Assembly: GCA_018660835.1 (NCBI GenBank) | Contig: JABJJN010000020.1 | Location: 310,001-374,000 of the forward strand | DNA length: 64,000 nucleotides | Reading direction: 5' to 3' | From: Gemmatimonadota bacterium | Lineage (GTDB): Bacteria > Latescibacterota > UBA2968 > UBA8231 | Part shown: piece by piece, positions 51,893 to 60,915 of the stretch | Position numbering within the stretch: the stretch's first letter is position 1 | Layout of the letters: each line of letters starts with the position of its first letter | Made by a program: the position numbers and the translations under genes | The notes under the pieces: model-generated | Seen by the model: only the letters and a program-made list of their open reading frames with translations | Databases searched by the model: none | What the model was told of the DNA's origin: nothing

Positions 51893-52306
51893 TCAGCGTA
51901 CGGAGCTTACGTAGCCCGGTGGAAACCCGAGCCGGCTGAGGACCGCTCGAAGACGAGCGGCATAGTCTGGATCGGTTTCGCCCGCGTTGGGCGCCTCCAG
52001 GAGATTGTAACACAACGCCGGGAAGGTCTCGCCATCCAATAAGCGGGCGATTATCGCCTCTGCTCGATATTGCTCCAAACCGGGGGCAGAATAGAGCCTT
52101 CCGAGTTCGTCGTGCGTCAGGGCGAACGCCATTCCGTATGCTCGTGCTCCAGAGGCAGGAGCAAGCGTCGCTCGTCGCCCGATTCTTAATGCATAGCCGT
52201 CGACATATGCACGGCGTGGGTTCACCGCCGTGATCTGGCTGGCACGGAGAATATCGCTGTCCATGAAAAGTCCGTAGAAGAAACCATCAATTCGTCGATC
52301 ACTCAT
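51893..52306 (-). CDS. Gamma-glutamylcyclotransferase-like (AIG2/GGCT fold) protein
   Basis: Protein of 137 residues with the GGCT-like opening FFYGLFMDSDIL (YG-x-LM type loop), ARAYGMAFALTHDELGRLY and a YNLLEAPNAGETDPDYAARL end. The family includes gamma-glutamyl cyclotransferases and amine-crosslink hydrolases. The catalytic glutamate usually in the central strand is not clearly located, so activity is uncertain. Confidence 0.7.
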   Translation of the reverse strand: MSDRRIDGFFYGLFMDSDILRASQITAVNPRRAYVDGYALRIGRRATLAPASGARAYGMAFALTHDELGRLYSAPGLEQYRAEAIIARLLDGETFPALCYNLLEAPNAGETDPDYAARLRAVLSRLGFPPGYVSSVR

Positions 52307-52474
52307 ATGGTATCAAACATCGTCGGCTCGATCTCGTTTTTCTCGCCATTTCGAAACCCTCTCCAGGATTCATCCCCTGCATAGCACGATCAGTTCAGCA
52401 ATCGACTCGGATCAAGTACATCCGTTGCAGTGCGTTTGCATATGTTGATCTGTTAACTCTCTCATGGGCTTGCT

Positions 52475-52939
52475 GTGATTGACATCGGCACATTGCTCTT
52501 CGGCGTTGCGTGCGTGATCATCGCCTTGATTGCATCGGGTATCACGGCTTGGGTGCTCCACCGGTACTCATTGATCGCACCGGCCAATCGCGACCGCCCT
52601 CCCTGGTACATGACATGGAGACGCGTGGTGGTTCTAGCGCTCGGTGCATTCCTGATCGGCCTTCTGAGCCAACTCGCGGGCACTTACCGCGGTTTCGCCC
52701 TCATGCACATTTTCACATTTATGCCAACGCTGTTCTATCCGCAGATAGGGGTTCGACGTTGGATCCTTCTCCTCGAGCAGACATTGCTTTGGCTCGTCTG
52801 GACGATGGGCGTAATGAGCATTGAAACGGGCAGCGCGGCGCTCGAACCTACGACCGCTATTGGATGTCTTCTTTCCATTGCAGTTGGCCAGGCAGGTCTG
52901 TCGGTTGGACGAATCCTTCTCGAGGATGGTTGGAGATGA
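52475..52939 (+). CDS. Small multi-pass membrane protein of unknown function
   Basis: Protein of 154 residues with about five hydrophobic segments (LLFGVACVIIALIASGITAWV; VVVLALGAFLIGLLSQLAG; FALMHIFTFMPTLFY; LLLEQTLLWLVWTMGVM; IGCLLSIAVGQAGLSVG). The GTG at 52475 is the only workable start and has a weak Shine-Dalgarno. I do not recognise the family. It is isolated on the plus strand between minus-strand accessory genes. Confidence 0.6.
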   Translation: MIDIGTLLFGVACVIIALIASGITAWVLHRYSLIAPANRDRPPWYMTWRRVVVLALGAFLIGLLSQLAGTYRGFALMHIFTFMPTLFYPQIGVRRWILLLEQTLLWLVWTMGVMSIETGSAALEPTTAIGCLLSIAVGQAGLSVGRILLEDGWR

Positions 52940-53010
52940 CCTGCGAGGGCTCCTGAACCCCCGGTGCATTTGACGAACCCCTGTAGGCGCTGTCGCTACC
53001 CATAAGCTCC

Positions 53011-54009
53011 TTATGAGTTCCGTAGTGCTTTCGACGTCACTTGGCGTACGAAGTCTGTCTTGGCCTGCGTGTAGCGCTCACGGTCACTGTGGAAGCTAAC
53101 CGCCAGCTCTCTCTTCAGTTCCGCGTATTGCTCCCTCTCTTCGGCGTGGGATCGGAGGTAGTCTCTGAAGGCGAGCCCGTCCCATATGGGGTGTTCCTTT
53201 GGCGCACAGTGGACATGATGGGTGCGTTGACCCATCAGACCTTTGCGTTTGACGAAGGCCATGTGGCCGGAGTGCCACCAGTAGTCCCATGTCTCGTCGT
53301 CGAAGCAGGAGACAACGTGGGGTTTGGCGGTGGTGACAGAGGGGATCTCCACCAGGATATCGACCACCGGCTTGGCTGGAATGCCGGGGATGGCGGTGCT
53401 GCCGTAGTGCTCGATGCGGCGTGCGATCCCGGTGCCGAGTTGGTTCGTGAGCCAGTCGGCCATCAGAGTGAACTGGTGTGACCAAGATGGATCGTGATCG
53501 AGGAGCTCGACTTCATCGCTGCTTGCATCGTCTGTGCTCAGACTCACGTATGAGTTGGCGGAGATCCAGAAGTTGTGCGACGTGGAGACCCGTGGCTGAT
53601 CCGCTGTGACCGGCAAAGGCCCCGTGTATTCTCCCGTGTATCTGCCGGTGCCAGATTCAGAGCGGGTGAGCCATTGCCAGGTGATGTCGTCCTGCGCGAC
53701 GATCACGGAGTGACCTTCGCGCGTTTCCCATATGACTCGGGCGTTGTCGCCCAGGAACCACGCAACCATCCCGTCTGGAATATCATCGATGTGACCTACT
53801 TCGATGCCGAGGAAATGCAGATCGCCATCGTCGCCGACGGGAGACTGAAAACCGACGTATCGGGTCAGGTCACCCGTGTGCTGCACCTCTTTTGTCAGGC
53901 GGTTGAAGAGACCGCCGTAGAAGCTCATCATGGCTTCAAAGTCGCCCTTGATGAGGACTTGCTGGCTTCCGACCAGCTGGATTCTCGCTTCTTCTCCAGC
54001 CTGTGTCAC
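53011..54009 (-). CDS. GyrI-like domain fused to GrpB-type nucleotidyltransferase-fold domain
   Basis: Protein of 332 residues. The N-terminal ~155 residues look like a GyrI/AraC-effector-binding small-molecule domain (FEAMMSFYGGLFNRL; VGDDGDLHFLGIEVG; IPDGMVAWFLG). The C-terminal ~165 residues are GrpB-like (VELLDHDPSWSHQFTLMADW; IEHYGSTAIPGIPAKPVVDI; DYLRSHAEEREQYAELKREL), where the GS..PGI..KP..D pattern recalls nucleotidyltransferases. A GTG at 54009 with AAGAGGGG five bases upstream is preferred over ATGs at 54030 and 54090. It is divergent from the TrmB regulator. Confidence 0.82.
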   Translation of the reverse strand: MTQAGEEARIQLVGSQQVLIKGDFEAMMSFYGGLFNRLTKEVQHTGDLTRYVGFQSPVGDDGDLHFLGIEVGHIDDIPDGMVAWFLGDNARVIWETREGHSVIVAQDDITWQWLTRSESGTGRYTGEYTGPLPVTADQPRVSTSHNFWISANSYVSLSTDDASSDEVELLDHDPSWSHQFTLMADWLTNQLGTGIARRIEHYGSTAIPGIPAKPVVDILVEIPSVTTAKPHVVSCFDDETWDYWWHSGHMAFVKRKGLMGQRTHHVHCAPKEHPIWDGLAFRDYLRSHAEEREQYAELKRELAVSFHSDRERYTQAKTDFVRQVTSKALRNS

Positions 54010-54184
54010 GTGATCCCCTCTTGAGAACATCTCACTCAGATACCCGTGTCCATCGGTCCCACCGTCGGCAATGCCAGCTCTGCTGAGCACCCCACTTCAA
54101 TCAACGCAAGCAAAGACGCTCAGAGTGAGCAACCGCAAAGATTCCCGCAATCACGTGTTGACATTCCTTTATCTCGATTTCATA

Positions 54185-54204
54185 TTGACTACCATGGTAG
54201 TCAA
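54185..54204. promoter_or_regulatory. Perfect 20-bp palindrome over the trmB-type start codon
   Basis: TTGACTACCATGGTAGTCAA is self-complementary across all 20 bases, and its centre is the ATG of the regulator gene (54194-54196). TrmB proteins bind palindromes of this kind, so this is a likely autoregulatory operator. Binding there would block transcription or initiation directly. Confidence 0.7.
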
Positions 54205-55000
54205 CACAACAGCCAAAGACCTTTTGCTGGAGTTGGGCTTCAGCGACAATGAGGCCCTCGCCTATCTCTCATTGTTGTCGTGCCAACCAGCCACAGCGTA
54301 CGAACTGGCCAAGGTATCGGGCATCCCCTCTTCCAAGATCTACGAGACGGCGAGCCGGCTTGTCGACAAGGGTCTGATCGAACCTGTCTCTGCTGATTCA
54401 GGCCGCGGTCAGCGCTACATCGCTCTGGGCGCCGAGGACTTCGTCGCCGCTCGCCAACAGGCCGTCACCCGTACAACACAGGCCCTGGAGCCTCTGTTGA
54501 AGGCGGCAGGCAATGGCGTGGAAGCAGATTTTATCTGGCAACTCGACACGGTCGAAGGGGTCGTCGACAAGGCACGTCAGCTATTGCAGGAGGCGGCAGA
54601 GACGATCCTGATCTCCCTCTGGCCAGAGGAACTCGATGCTTTGCGACAGGACCTGCTCGCCGCCGAGGAACGAGGTGTGTCCATCGCCCTCGTCCACTAC
54701 GGTCTGCCCGAGGAAACCATCGGCGCAACCTATCACCACCCTGTCGAAGACACGGTGCGCCGCGAGCGTGGCGGCCGCAGTCTGACCTTGGTCGCCGACA
54801 GTCGTGGTGTCGTCATCGCCACCCTCTTTGATGATGGCCGTGTTGAAGGGGCGTGGAGTCGCAACCGAGCCTTCGTCTTTGTTGCCGAAGACTACATCCG
54901 ACACGACGTCTATATCACCAAAGTCACCGCCGAGATGGGTGCGGCTCTGCAACAGAAATTTGGACCGGACTACGCCCGGTTGCGGGAGATCTTCCAGTGA
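54194..55000 (+). CDS. TrmB family transcriptional regulator
   Basis: Protein of 268 residues. The winged-helix DNA-binding domain (about 1-75) is clear: LLLELGFSDNEALAYLSLLS, ATAYELAKVSGIPSSKIYET and ASRLVDKGLIEPV. The C-terminal part (about 100-260) resembles the TrmB/phospholipase-D-like regulatory domain that in relatives binds sugars. The ATG at 54194 lies in the palindrome and starts at the family N-terminus; the longer frame from 54071 is not supported. The stop overlaps the aminotransferase GTG. It probably controls this aminotransferase/UxuA-like unit (inference). Confidence 0.88.
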   Translation: MVVNTTAKDLLLELGFSDNEALAYLSLLSCQPATAYELAKVSGIPSSKIYETASRLVDKGLIEPVSADSGRGQRYIALGAEDFVAARQQAVTRTTQALEPLLKAAGNGVEADFIWQLDTVEGVVDKARQLLQEAAETILISLWPEELDALRQDLLAAEERGVSIALVHYGLPEETIGATYHHPVEDTVRRERGGRSLTLVADSRGVVIATLFDDGRVEGAWSRNRAFVFVAEDYIRHDVYITKVTAEMGAALQQKFGPDYARLREIFQ

Positions 55001-55860
55001 AAGCTTGTTGGATGAATGGGACCATGGTCGATGCGGACGACGCCGGCATTTCGGTCTATGACCACGGCCTGCTGTATGGCGATGGTGTCTTTGAGGGGAT
55101 TCGGTTCTACGACACTGTTCCCTTTCGACTGGATGCCCACCTGAAGCGACTGCAGCGCTCGGCGCGGGCTTTGCATCTGGATCTGCCCTACTCCCTTGAG
55201 CAGCTGGCAGCAGCAACACGACAGACCGCCTTGGCGACACAGGAAGCCGATGGCTACATCCGCCTGGTCGTCACCCGCGGCAAGGGTGCCCTCGGCATCG
55301 ATCCGAGAACCTGTGCCGCTTCTACCGTCTTCATTCTCGCCGATGAGCTGCAGGTTGTAGATAGCCAAGCGAAACGAGACGGTGCGCGCCTCATCGTCTC
55401 ATCCCTTCGACGACTCTCGGTGGATCAACTCGACCCACGAATCAAGTCACTCAACTACCTGAACCAGATCATGGCCCGCCTCGAAGCCAATGATGCCGGT
55501 GCCGATGAAGCAGTCATCCTCAATAGCAATGGCTTAGTCGCCGAGGGTACCGTGGACAATCTGTTCATCGTCACGGAGGGCGTCCTGTTGACACCTCCTG
55601 TGCTGGATGGTGCACTCGATGGTATCACTCGCCAGGTTGTTCTGGAGTTGGCCTCTTCGCAGAACATCCCCTGCCGCGAACAGAGCCTGGCGGTCTATGA
55701 TTTACTCAACGCGGATGAGTGTTTTCTTACCGGCACGGGTGCTGAACTGATTCCGGTGGCTCAACTCCAGGGACGTTCCATTGGCTCCGGTGAGCGACCA
55801 GTGTACGAGCGGCTTCAGACCGCCTTCACACAGCTGGTTCGACTCGAGGCCGCTGCGTAG
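54997..55860 (+). CDS. Class IV aminotransferase (branched-chain / D-amino acid type)
   Basis: PLP-dependent transaminase of 287 residues. The GTG at 54997 overlaps the regulator stop (GTGA) and gives the standard start KACWMNGTMVDADDAGISVY. DHGLLYGDGVFEGIRFYD is the fold-type IV signature. The PLP lysine is in DPRIKSLNYLNQIMA, the catalytic Glu region reads NGLVAEGTVDNLFIV, and the cofactor-phosphate loop is DGITRQVV. Length and motifs resemble IlvE. Reaction direction and substrate are not certain. Probably co-transcribed with the TrmB-type gene. Confidence 0.9.
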   Translation: MKACWMNGTMVDADDAGISVYDHGLLYGDGVFEGIRFYDTVPFRLDAHLKRLQRSARALHLDLPYSLEQLAAATRQTALATQEADGYIRLVVTRGKGALGIDPRTCAASTVFILADELQVVDSQAKRDGARLIVSSLRRLSVDQLDPRIKSLNYLNQIMARLEANDAGADEAVILNSNGLVAEGTVDNLFIVTEGVLLTPPVLDGALDGITRQVVLELASSQNIPCREQSLAVYDLLNADECFLTGTGAELIPVAQLQGRSIGSGERPVYERLQTAFTQLVRLEAAA

Positions 55861-55953
55861 AGAGTCATCAGCTCTGGCAGCACTTGCCGCCACGTTCCCT
55901 GTTCATGATCGTGTGTTCACACTTCAGGCGTGTTGGTAGGAGAAGGAGTTCGC

Positions 55954-56928
55954 ATGTTCATTCAGGATCAGATCAACTGGAACGATCTCGACAGCGACTG
56001 GCTGGATTTTTACGCCGCCTTGGGAGTGGACTCCATCCACCTGGAAACGCGCCAGGCCGTGTCGGCACAGGATCATCAGATGAACATCTCGGATGGTGGG
56101 AATCATACCGAATTGTTCGAGCAGGCCCGTGAAAAAATCGAAGCGAAGGGCATGAGACTGAACAATGTGTTCTTCTCCTGTCCGAAGCAGATTCCACTCG
56201 GTCTGGAAGGCGCCCAGGAGCAGACAGCCAACTGGATCCAGTTGCTGGAATCCCTCGGGCAGGCTGGCATCCCCGCTTTGGGCTGGAACTTCAAACCCAT
56301 GGGAAACTTCCGTACCGAGTCTGCCATTGGCCGGGGCGGCGTAGCCTACAGCACCTTCGACTACGCTGCCTTCATGCGGGATCAACCGGAACCATACACG
56401 CCGGAGATTTCCGAAGTGGAGATGTGGGCGCGCATGACAGCCTTTATCGATGCCGTATTACCAGCGGCCGAGAAGGCGGGCGTGACCATGGCGCTTCATC
56501 CAGACGATCCGCCTGTTCCAGAACCATTGGGGGGCGTGGCGCAGATCTGTTCAACGCGAGAGCAGTTTCGACGAATTTTCGACCACCGTCCAAGTGCGCA
56601 GCACAAGATGCTCTTCTGTCAGGGCTGTATGACGGAACTGCTCGGCGAGGGTGTGTATGACTTCATTGCCGAGATGTCGGCGCGTGAGGCGATCAGCTGG
56701 GTGCACTTTCGCAACGTCAAAGGTCAGCTACCCTCTTTCGAGGAGGTCTTCATGGACGAAGGCGACATCGACATGCGTCGAGCGATGCAGACCTATCGTG
56801 ACAATGGGTTCAACGGCCCCTTCATGATGGACCATACACCCAGATTTCCTTCTGGTGAGTCGCAACGTTATGGCAAAGCCTATGCGATCGGGTATATCCG
56901 AAGACTGATTCAAGAGGTGTACGGATAG
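55954..56928 (+). CDS. Mannonate dehydratase-like (UxuA family) protein
   Basis: TIM-barrel protein of 324 residues with the xylose-isomerase-like/UxuA features VTMALHPDDPPVP (metal ligands), MLFCQGCMTEL, SWVHFRNVKGQLPSF and GPFMMDHTPRFP. UxuA dehydrates D-mannonate in hexuronate breakdown. The protein is slightly shorter than E. coli UxuA and may act on a related sugar acid. The ATG at 55954 has AGGAGAAGGAG upstream; an in-frame ATG at 55930 lacks support. It lies 93 bp downstream of the aminotransferase gene. Confidence 0.85.
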   Translation: MFIQDQINWNDLDSDWLDFYAALGVDSIHLETRQAVSAQDHQMNISDGGNHTELFEQAREKIEAKGMRLNNVFFSCPKQIPLGLEGAQEQTANWIQLLESLGQAGIPALGWNFKPMGNFRTESAIGRGGVAYSTFDYAAFMRDQPEPYTPEISEVEMWARMTAFIDAVLPAAEKAGVTMALHPDDPPVPEPLGGVAQICSTREQFRRIFDHRPSAQHKMLFCQGCMTELLGEGVYDFIAEMSAREAISWVHFRNVKGQLPSFEEVFMDEGDIDMRRAMQTYRDNGFNGPFMMDHTPRFPSGESQRYGKAYAIGYIRRLIQEVYG

Positions 56929-56976
56929 CGCTGACTGTGGCACCCCTCGACTGACGAGGCTTGATCTACTGCACTT

Positions 56977-59589
56977 TTGTGTAGTAATTTGAAATCATCC
57001 TTCCCGGCAAACCACGGATCTGCCTTGAGCCTACCCGCCGATCGCGGCTTCCTCCTCCACGTCTACCACCGCCAGCACGGACCGGGCGCCGCGATTTTCG
57101 GCATTGGCCGCCTCGAGTCGGGTGAGACCTTCGCCTTTGTCGATCCCCGCCAACGACCAGGCTTCTTCCTGCGTGAGAGCGAAGTCGAGCAGGCGGCAGA
57201 ATTGTGTCGCCATGGAGGCGCCGACATCGAGCCTCTCACATCGCCACCGCTGACGACGATGGATGACGAACCTGTGCAACATGTCGGCTGCCGCCGCGTG
57301 CCCCAGGTTCGATCCTTGGCCGAGGCTCTGCACAAGGCGGGCTTGCGAACCTATGAAGCTGACCTGAGTTATCCTCGACAGTATCTGATCCAGCGCGGAC
57401 TGCGGGGCTCGATCTCCATCTCCGGCTCCTGGCGCAAGGGCCAGGGTGTTGATCGCGTCTACGTCGAACCGGAATTGGCACCCGATGATTGGGAGCCGTC
57501 CCTGCATGTGCTGTCTCTCGATCTTGAGACACTTCCCGATGCATCACAGATCCTGTCGTGTGGTTTCGTCAGTTGGGGATGGGACAACCCCATCGAGCAG
57601 GTGCATATCCTGGGTGAGCCACGCCCTGACGATCCAACCCATGTGTTCTGTCATGCCAACGAACGCCAGCTCGTCGCCGCCATCGTCGAGCAGATCCGCC
57701 AAGTCGACCCCGATGTATTGACCGGTTGGAATGTCATCGACTTCGATCTGACCGTGCTGCAGCAACGCTGTCGAGCCCTCGGTGTGCCTTTCAATCTCGG
57801 CAGATCCAGTGATGATTCCTGGTATCAGGAGGGCGACACGTGGGGCGGCAGCCGCGTCATCGTCTATGGCCGCCAGGTTCTCGACGCCATGCACCTGGTG
57901 CGTGCGACATTGCAGCGCTACGATGACTACCGTCTCGACACGGTCGCGCGCGCCGTCGTAGGCCGCGGCAAAACGTTAGAGGCAGATGCAACGGGTGGTA
58001 GCATGCCGCAGAAGATCCTCGACGCGTGGAAGCAGGATCGCGCGGCATTCTGCGACTACTGTCTCGAAGATGCGCGCCTCGTACGCGACATTCTGGAAAC
58101 CGAGGATCTCGTGCAATTGAGTCTGCGTCGTGGTGCGCTCACGGGCCTGCCCTTAGAGCGCGCCTGGGGATCTGTCGCCGCCTTCGACTTCCTCTACATC
58201 TGTGGTCTGCGACAACGAGGCATGGTGGCACCCACGACGGGCATCGATCGGATCAAGCTTGGTGGATCCCCCGGTGGCCTGGTGATGCCGACGACGGCCG
58301 GTCTCTATCGCAATGTCTTCGTCTTCGATTTCAAGAGTCTGTATCCGTCCATCATCCGCACCTTCAACATTGATCCTCTCACCTATCTCCAGGCGCGCAA
58401 TCTCTATATCGCTCAAACCAGAGATGGCGCTGTTGCGGAGGGACCTCAGGAGTATGTGACAGACCCCGGTGGCCGTGATGACTCAGGGACCTCTGATTCT
58501 GGCACCTCTGATCGGCTCGACCTGCCACCGTCGGACACGACCTATCTACGCGCCCCGGGAGGCACACGTTTCGTTCGTGAGCCGGGCATTCTGCCACAGA
58601 TCCTGGAGGGGTTTTTTGCCGAAAGAGCCGACGCCCGCAGTCGCGGTGACGAACTGGCCGCCTACACCTACAAGATTGTGATGAACTCCTTCTACGGTGT
58701 GCTCGCCACCGGCTCGTGCCGCTTCGCCGAAGAGGAACTGGCGGGCGCTATCACAGGCTTCGGTCACTACTTGCTGCGTTGGGCCAAGGAACAACTACAG
58801 TCGAGTGGCCGCGGCACGGTCCTCTACGGCGATACAGATTCCCTTTTTGTCGATCCCGCCTTGCCTGCCAATGCGACTGCCGCCGAGGCACACGCAGCAG
58901 CGACCGAGTTGTGTCGATGGATCAACGAGCAGGTTGCCAACCACGTACGCGAGCGCTTTGATACGCCGAGTCATCTCGAGATCGAATTTGAGAAATACTA
59001 CCAGACCTTTCTTCTGCCTCCCATGCGAGGCGATAGCGAGCGGGCTCGCGCCAAAGGATACGCCGGCCTGAAGGTCAGTCCCGATGGCGAGGAAGAAGTG
59101 GAGATCATTGGCATGGAGGCCGTGCGACGTGACTGGACCGATCTTGCCCATGAACTGCAACGTGACCTGCTTGATCTGGTATTTCACGATGCCCCGGGTC
59201 AGGACCTCGAAGCACGTGTATTGTACTGGGTAGATGCCGTGCGCAAGGGCGAGTGCGACGATCAGCTCATCTATCGCAAGGCGCTGCGCAAATCAGTGGA
59301 CAGCTACACGAGCAATATCCCGCCACACGTGGCCGCCGCTCGTCAGCAAGCCTCGCCACGTGGTACCATCTTCTACGTCGTCACCCGCGATGGCCCACAG
59401 CCAGCCAGTGATCGGCGTGCCCCCATCGATTATGAACACTACATCGAGAAGCAAATCCGCCCCATTGTGCGCACGATTGGTCAGGTATGTGACCTTGATG
59501 TCGAGGTCGCGCTGGGCGGCATGGCAGATCTGTTTCGCAGTCGACCCACCGCAGCATCTGTATCCGAGACACGACAGGAGACGGCATGA
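56977..59589 (+). CDS. polB: DNA polymerase II (family B)
   Basis: Family B polymerase of up to 870 residues. Exonuclease motif I is LSLDLETLPD, Exo II is TGWNVIDFDL and Exo III lies near YCLEDARLV. Polymerase motif A is DFKSLYPSIIR, motif B YTYKIVMNSFYGVLAT and motif C YGDTDSLF. Length is close to E. coli Pol II (783) with an added DSGTSDSGTSD insert near residue 508. The start codon is unclear: TTG at 56977 has no Shine-Dalgarno and TTG at 57025 is an alternative. It overlaps the next gene by 4 bp. It likely functions in repair or translesion synthesis alongside DinB. Confidence 0.95.
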   Translation: MCSNLKSSFPANHGSALSLPADRGFLLHVYHRQHGPGAAIFGIGRLESGETFAFVDPRQRPGFFLRESEVEQAAELCRHGGADIEPLTSPPLTTMDDEPVQHVGCRRVPQVRSLAEALHKAGLRTYEADLSYPRQYLIQRGLRGSISISGSWRKGQGVDRVYVEPELAPDDWEPSLHVLSLDLETLPDASQILSCGFVSWGWDNPIEQVHILGEPRPDDPTHVFCHANERQLVAAIVEQIRQVDPDVLTGWNVIDFDLTVLQQRCRALGVPFNLGRSSDDSWYQEGDTWGGSRVIVYGRQVLDAMHLVRATLQRYDDYRLDTVARAVVGRGKTLEADATGGSMPQKILDAWKQDRAAFCDYCLEDARLVRDILETEDLVQLSLRRGALTGLPLERAWGSVAAFDFLYICGLRQRGMVAPTTGIDRIKLGGSPGGLVMPTTAGLYRNVFVFDFKSLYPSIIRTFNIDPLTYLQARNLYIAQTRDGAVAEGPQEYVTDPGGRDDSGTSDSGTSDRLDLPPSDTTYLRAPGGTRFVREPGILPQILEGFFAERADARSRGDELAAYTYKIVMNSFYGVLATGSCRFAEEELAGAITGFGHYLLRWAKEQLQSSGRGTVLYGDTDSLFVDPALPANATAAEAHAAATELCRWINEQVANHVRERFDTPSHLEIEFEKYYQTFLLPPMRGDSERARAKGYAGLKVSPDGEEEVEIIGMEAVRRDWTDLAHELQRDLLDLVFHDAPGQDLEARVLYWVDAVRKGECDDQLIYRKALRKSVDSYTSNIPPHVAAARQQASPRGTIFYVVTRDGPQPASDRRAPIDYEHYIEKQIRPIVRTIGQVCDLDVEVALGGMADLFRSRPTAASVSETRQETA

Positions 59590-60893
59590 AGTTCTGGATA
59601 TTCGCCCACGACACAGGCCCCTTTGATCACTGGATGGATGACCACAAGCGTCGTTTCGACGCTTGGCACGCAGCCGGTGTCCGTGGCATCGTCATCGGCT
59701 ACATGAACTTCCACCTGCCGGACGGATCACGTGTCCGCGCCTGGACACCTGATCCTGAGATTTATGCAGCCCATGGCGAACCGGTGCCCGAGGGTCCCAC
59801 CGATCCAGAGCGCGAGGCCCACCTGCAGGCCATGCTCAACAACGCCGCCGAACGTGGGTGGCAGATCATGATTTTCGGCGGCCCCACAGACCCGGCGGCG
59901 CTACAGGATCAAGCGAACAGTTTTCCCCAGGCGAGTGGCTTCATCGTCGACGGCCCGGGGGAGAACCATTACGAACTCGCCTTTCATCACCACGGTGAAT
60001 TGCTCGAATTGCGACCCGGCGAGGATACCGCCTATGCCGAGATCGGTGCCGATGTCGATCGACTCGAACGCGGTTTTGGTGCCCTGCGAAAAGGCCTGCA
60101 TCAGTTGACACCCGAGCGCGTTCGTTATCTGGCACCGGGCGGCACCTTTGGCGGCTTGGCGCTCTTCGATATTGAAGAGGACACCCTCTACTGGCTGCGC
60201 CAACGGCGTCTGTTGTCGCAAAAGCGCTGGGCTGACACGCGCGCTGCCCTCGATGCCGTGGATCGCCCGCTGCTATTGGGTGGCATTCCACGGACGGCCA
60301 CTTTCTCGCCACTCACGGGCCAGGACTATGAGCAGATGTCGGGGCCCTTCGATCTACTCTTCCCGAAGCACTATTACTGGCACCGCGGCTTCGATGGACT
60401 GTATGGTACCGTCGCCCGCTGGGTGCAACGATTGTGCCGATGGAATGATCGACTCACCGAGGCGGATGCCTTGCTCGTTGTCGAAAATCTCTTTGGCCTG
60501 CAATTACCTGGAGTCCACAGTCTTCTCGATCTTGAACTCGGCTTCCCGCAGGAATTCTTCGACAGCGTCGTCACCTCAGAGACACAACGAGCGCTCGCCG
60601 CGGTCGGTGGCGATGCGGACCGCTTGATTTTCTGGGTCTCGACGGGCAGAGCACCGCACGCAGGTGATGCCATGACGGCGCGTGATCTGCGGGGAATCCT
60701 GGCAGCATCAGAAGCGGCCGGTGCCTCGCGTTTCCTCTTCCATCCCGATCCGCACCTGGCGGCCAGCGAATGGCGCGTCCTGTCTTCCATGTGTGGGACG
60801 GCATGGGAAGAAACACCGGGGGGCTGGTTTCCAGGGGCCGAGGATCCGACCAATACCTATTCGGGCGACCTCAAACCGACTCAGCCAGACTGA
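59586..60893 (+). CDS. Unrecognised 435-residue protein, possibly TIM-barrel glycosidase-like
   Basis: Protein of 435 residues with no clear family. Alternating segments resemble barrel strands and helices: KFWIFAHDTGPFDHWMDDH, GVRGIVIGYMNFHLPDG, GWQIMIFGGPTDPAAL, GFIVDGPGENHYEL, LLLGGIPRTATF and SRFLFHPDPHL. Conserved-looking acidic residues could form a catalytic site, but no known catalytic pair is identifiable. The ATG overlaps the polB stop (ATGA), indicating translational coupling with the polymerase even though no DNA-binding feature is visible. A sugar-active role is only a guess from the neighbours. Confidence 0.6.
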   Translation: MKFWIFAHDTGPFDHWMDDHKRRFDAWHAAGVRGIVIGYMNFHLPDGSRVRAWTPDPEIYAAHGEPVPEGPTDPEREAHLQAMLNNAAERGWQIMIFGGPTDPAALQDQANSFPQASGFIVDGPGENHYELAFHHHGELLELRPGEDTAYAEIGADVDRLERGFGALRKGLHQLTPERVRYLAPGGTFGGLALFDIEEDTLYWLRQRRLLSQKRWADTRAALDAVDRPLLLGGIPRTATFSPLTGQDYEQMSGPFDLLFPKHYYWHRGFDGLYGTVARWVQRLCRWNDRLTEADALLVVENLFGLQLPGVHSLLDLELGFPQEFFDSVVTSETQRALAAVGGDADRLIFWVSTGRAPHAGDAMTARDLRGILAASEAAGASRFLFHPDPHLAASEWRVLSSMCGTAWEETPGGWFPGAEDPTNTYSGDLKPTQPD

Positions 60894-60915
60894 GCGGGAG
60901 TGTGACCAATCGGGA

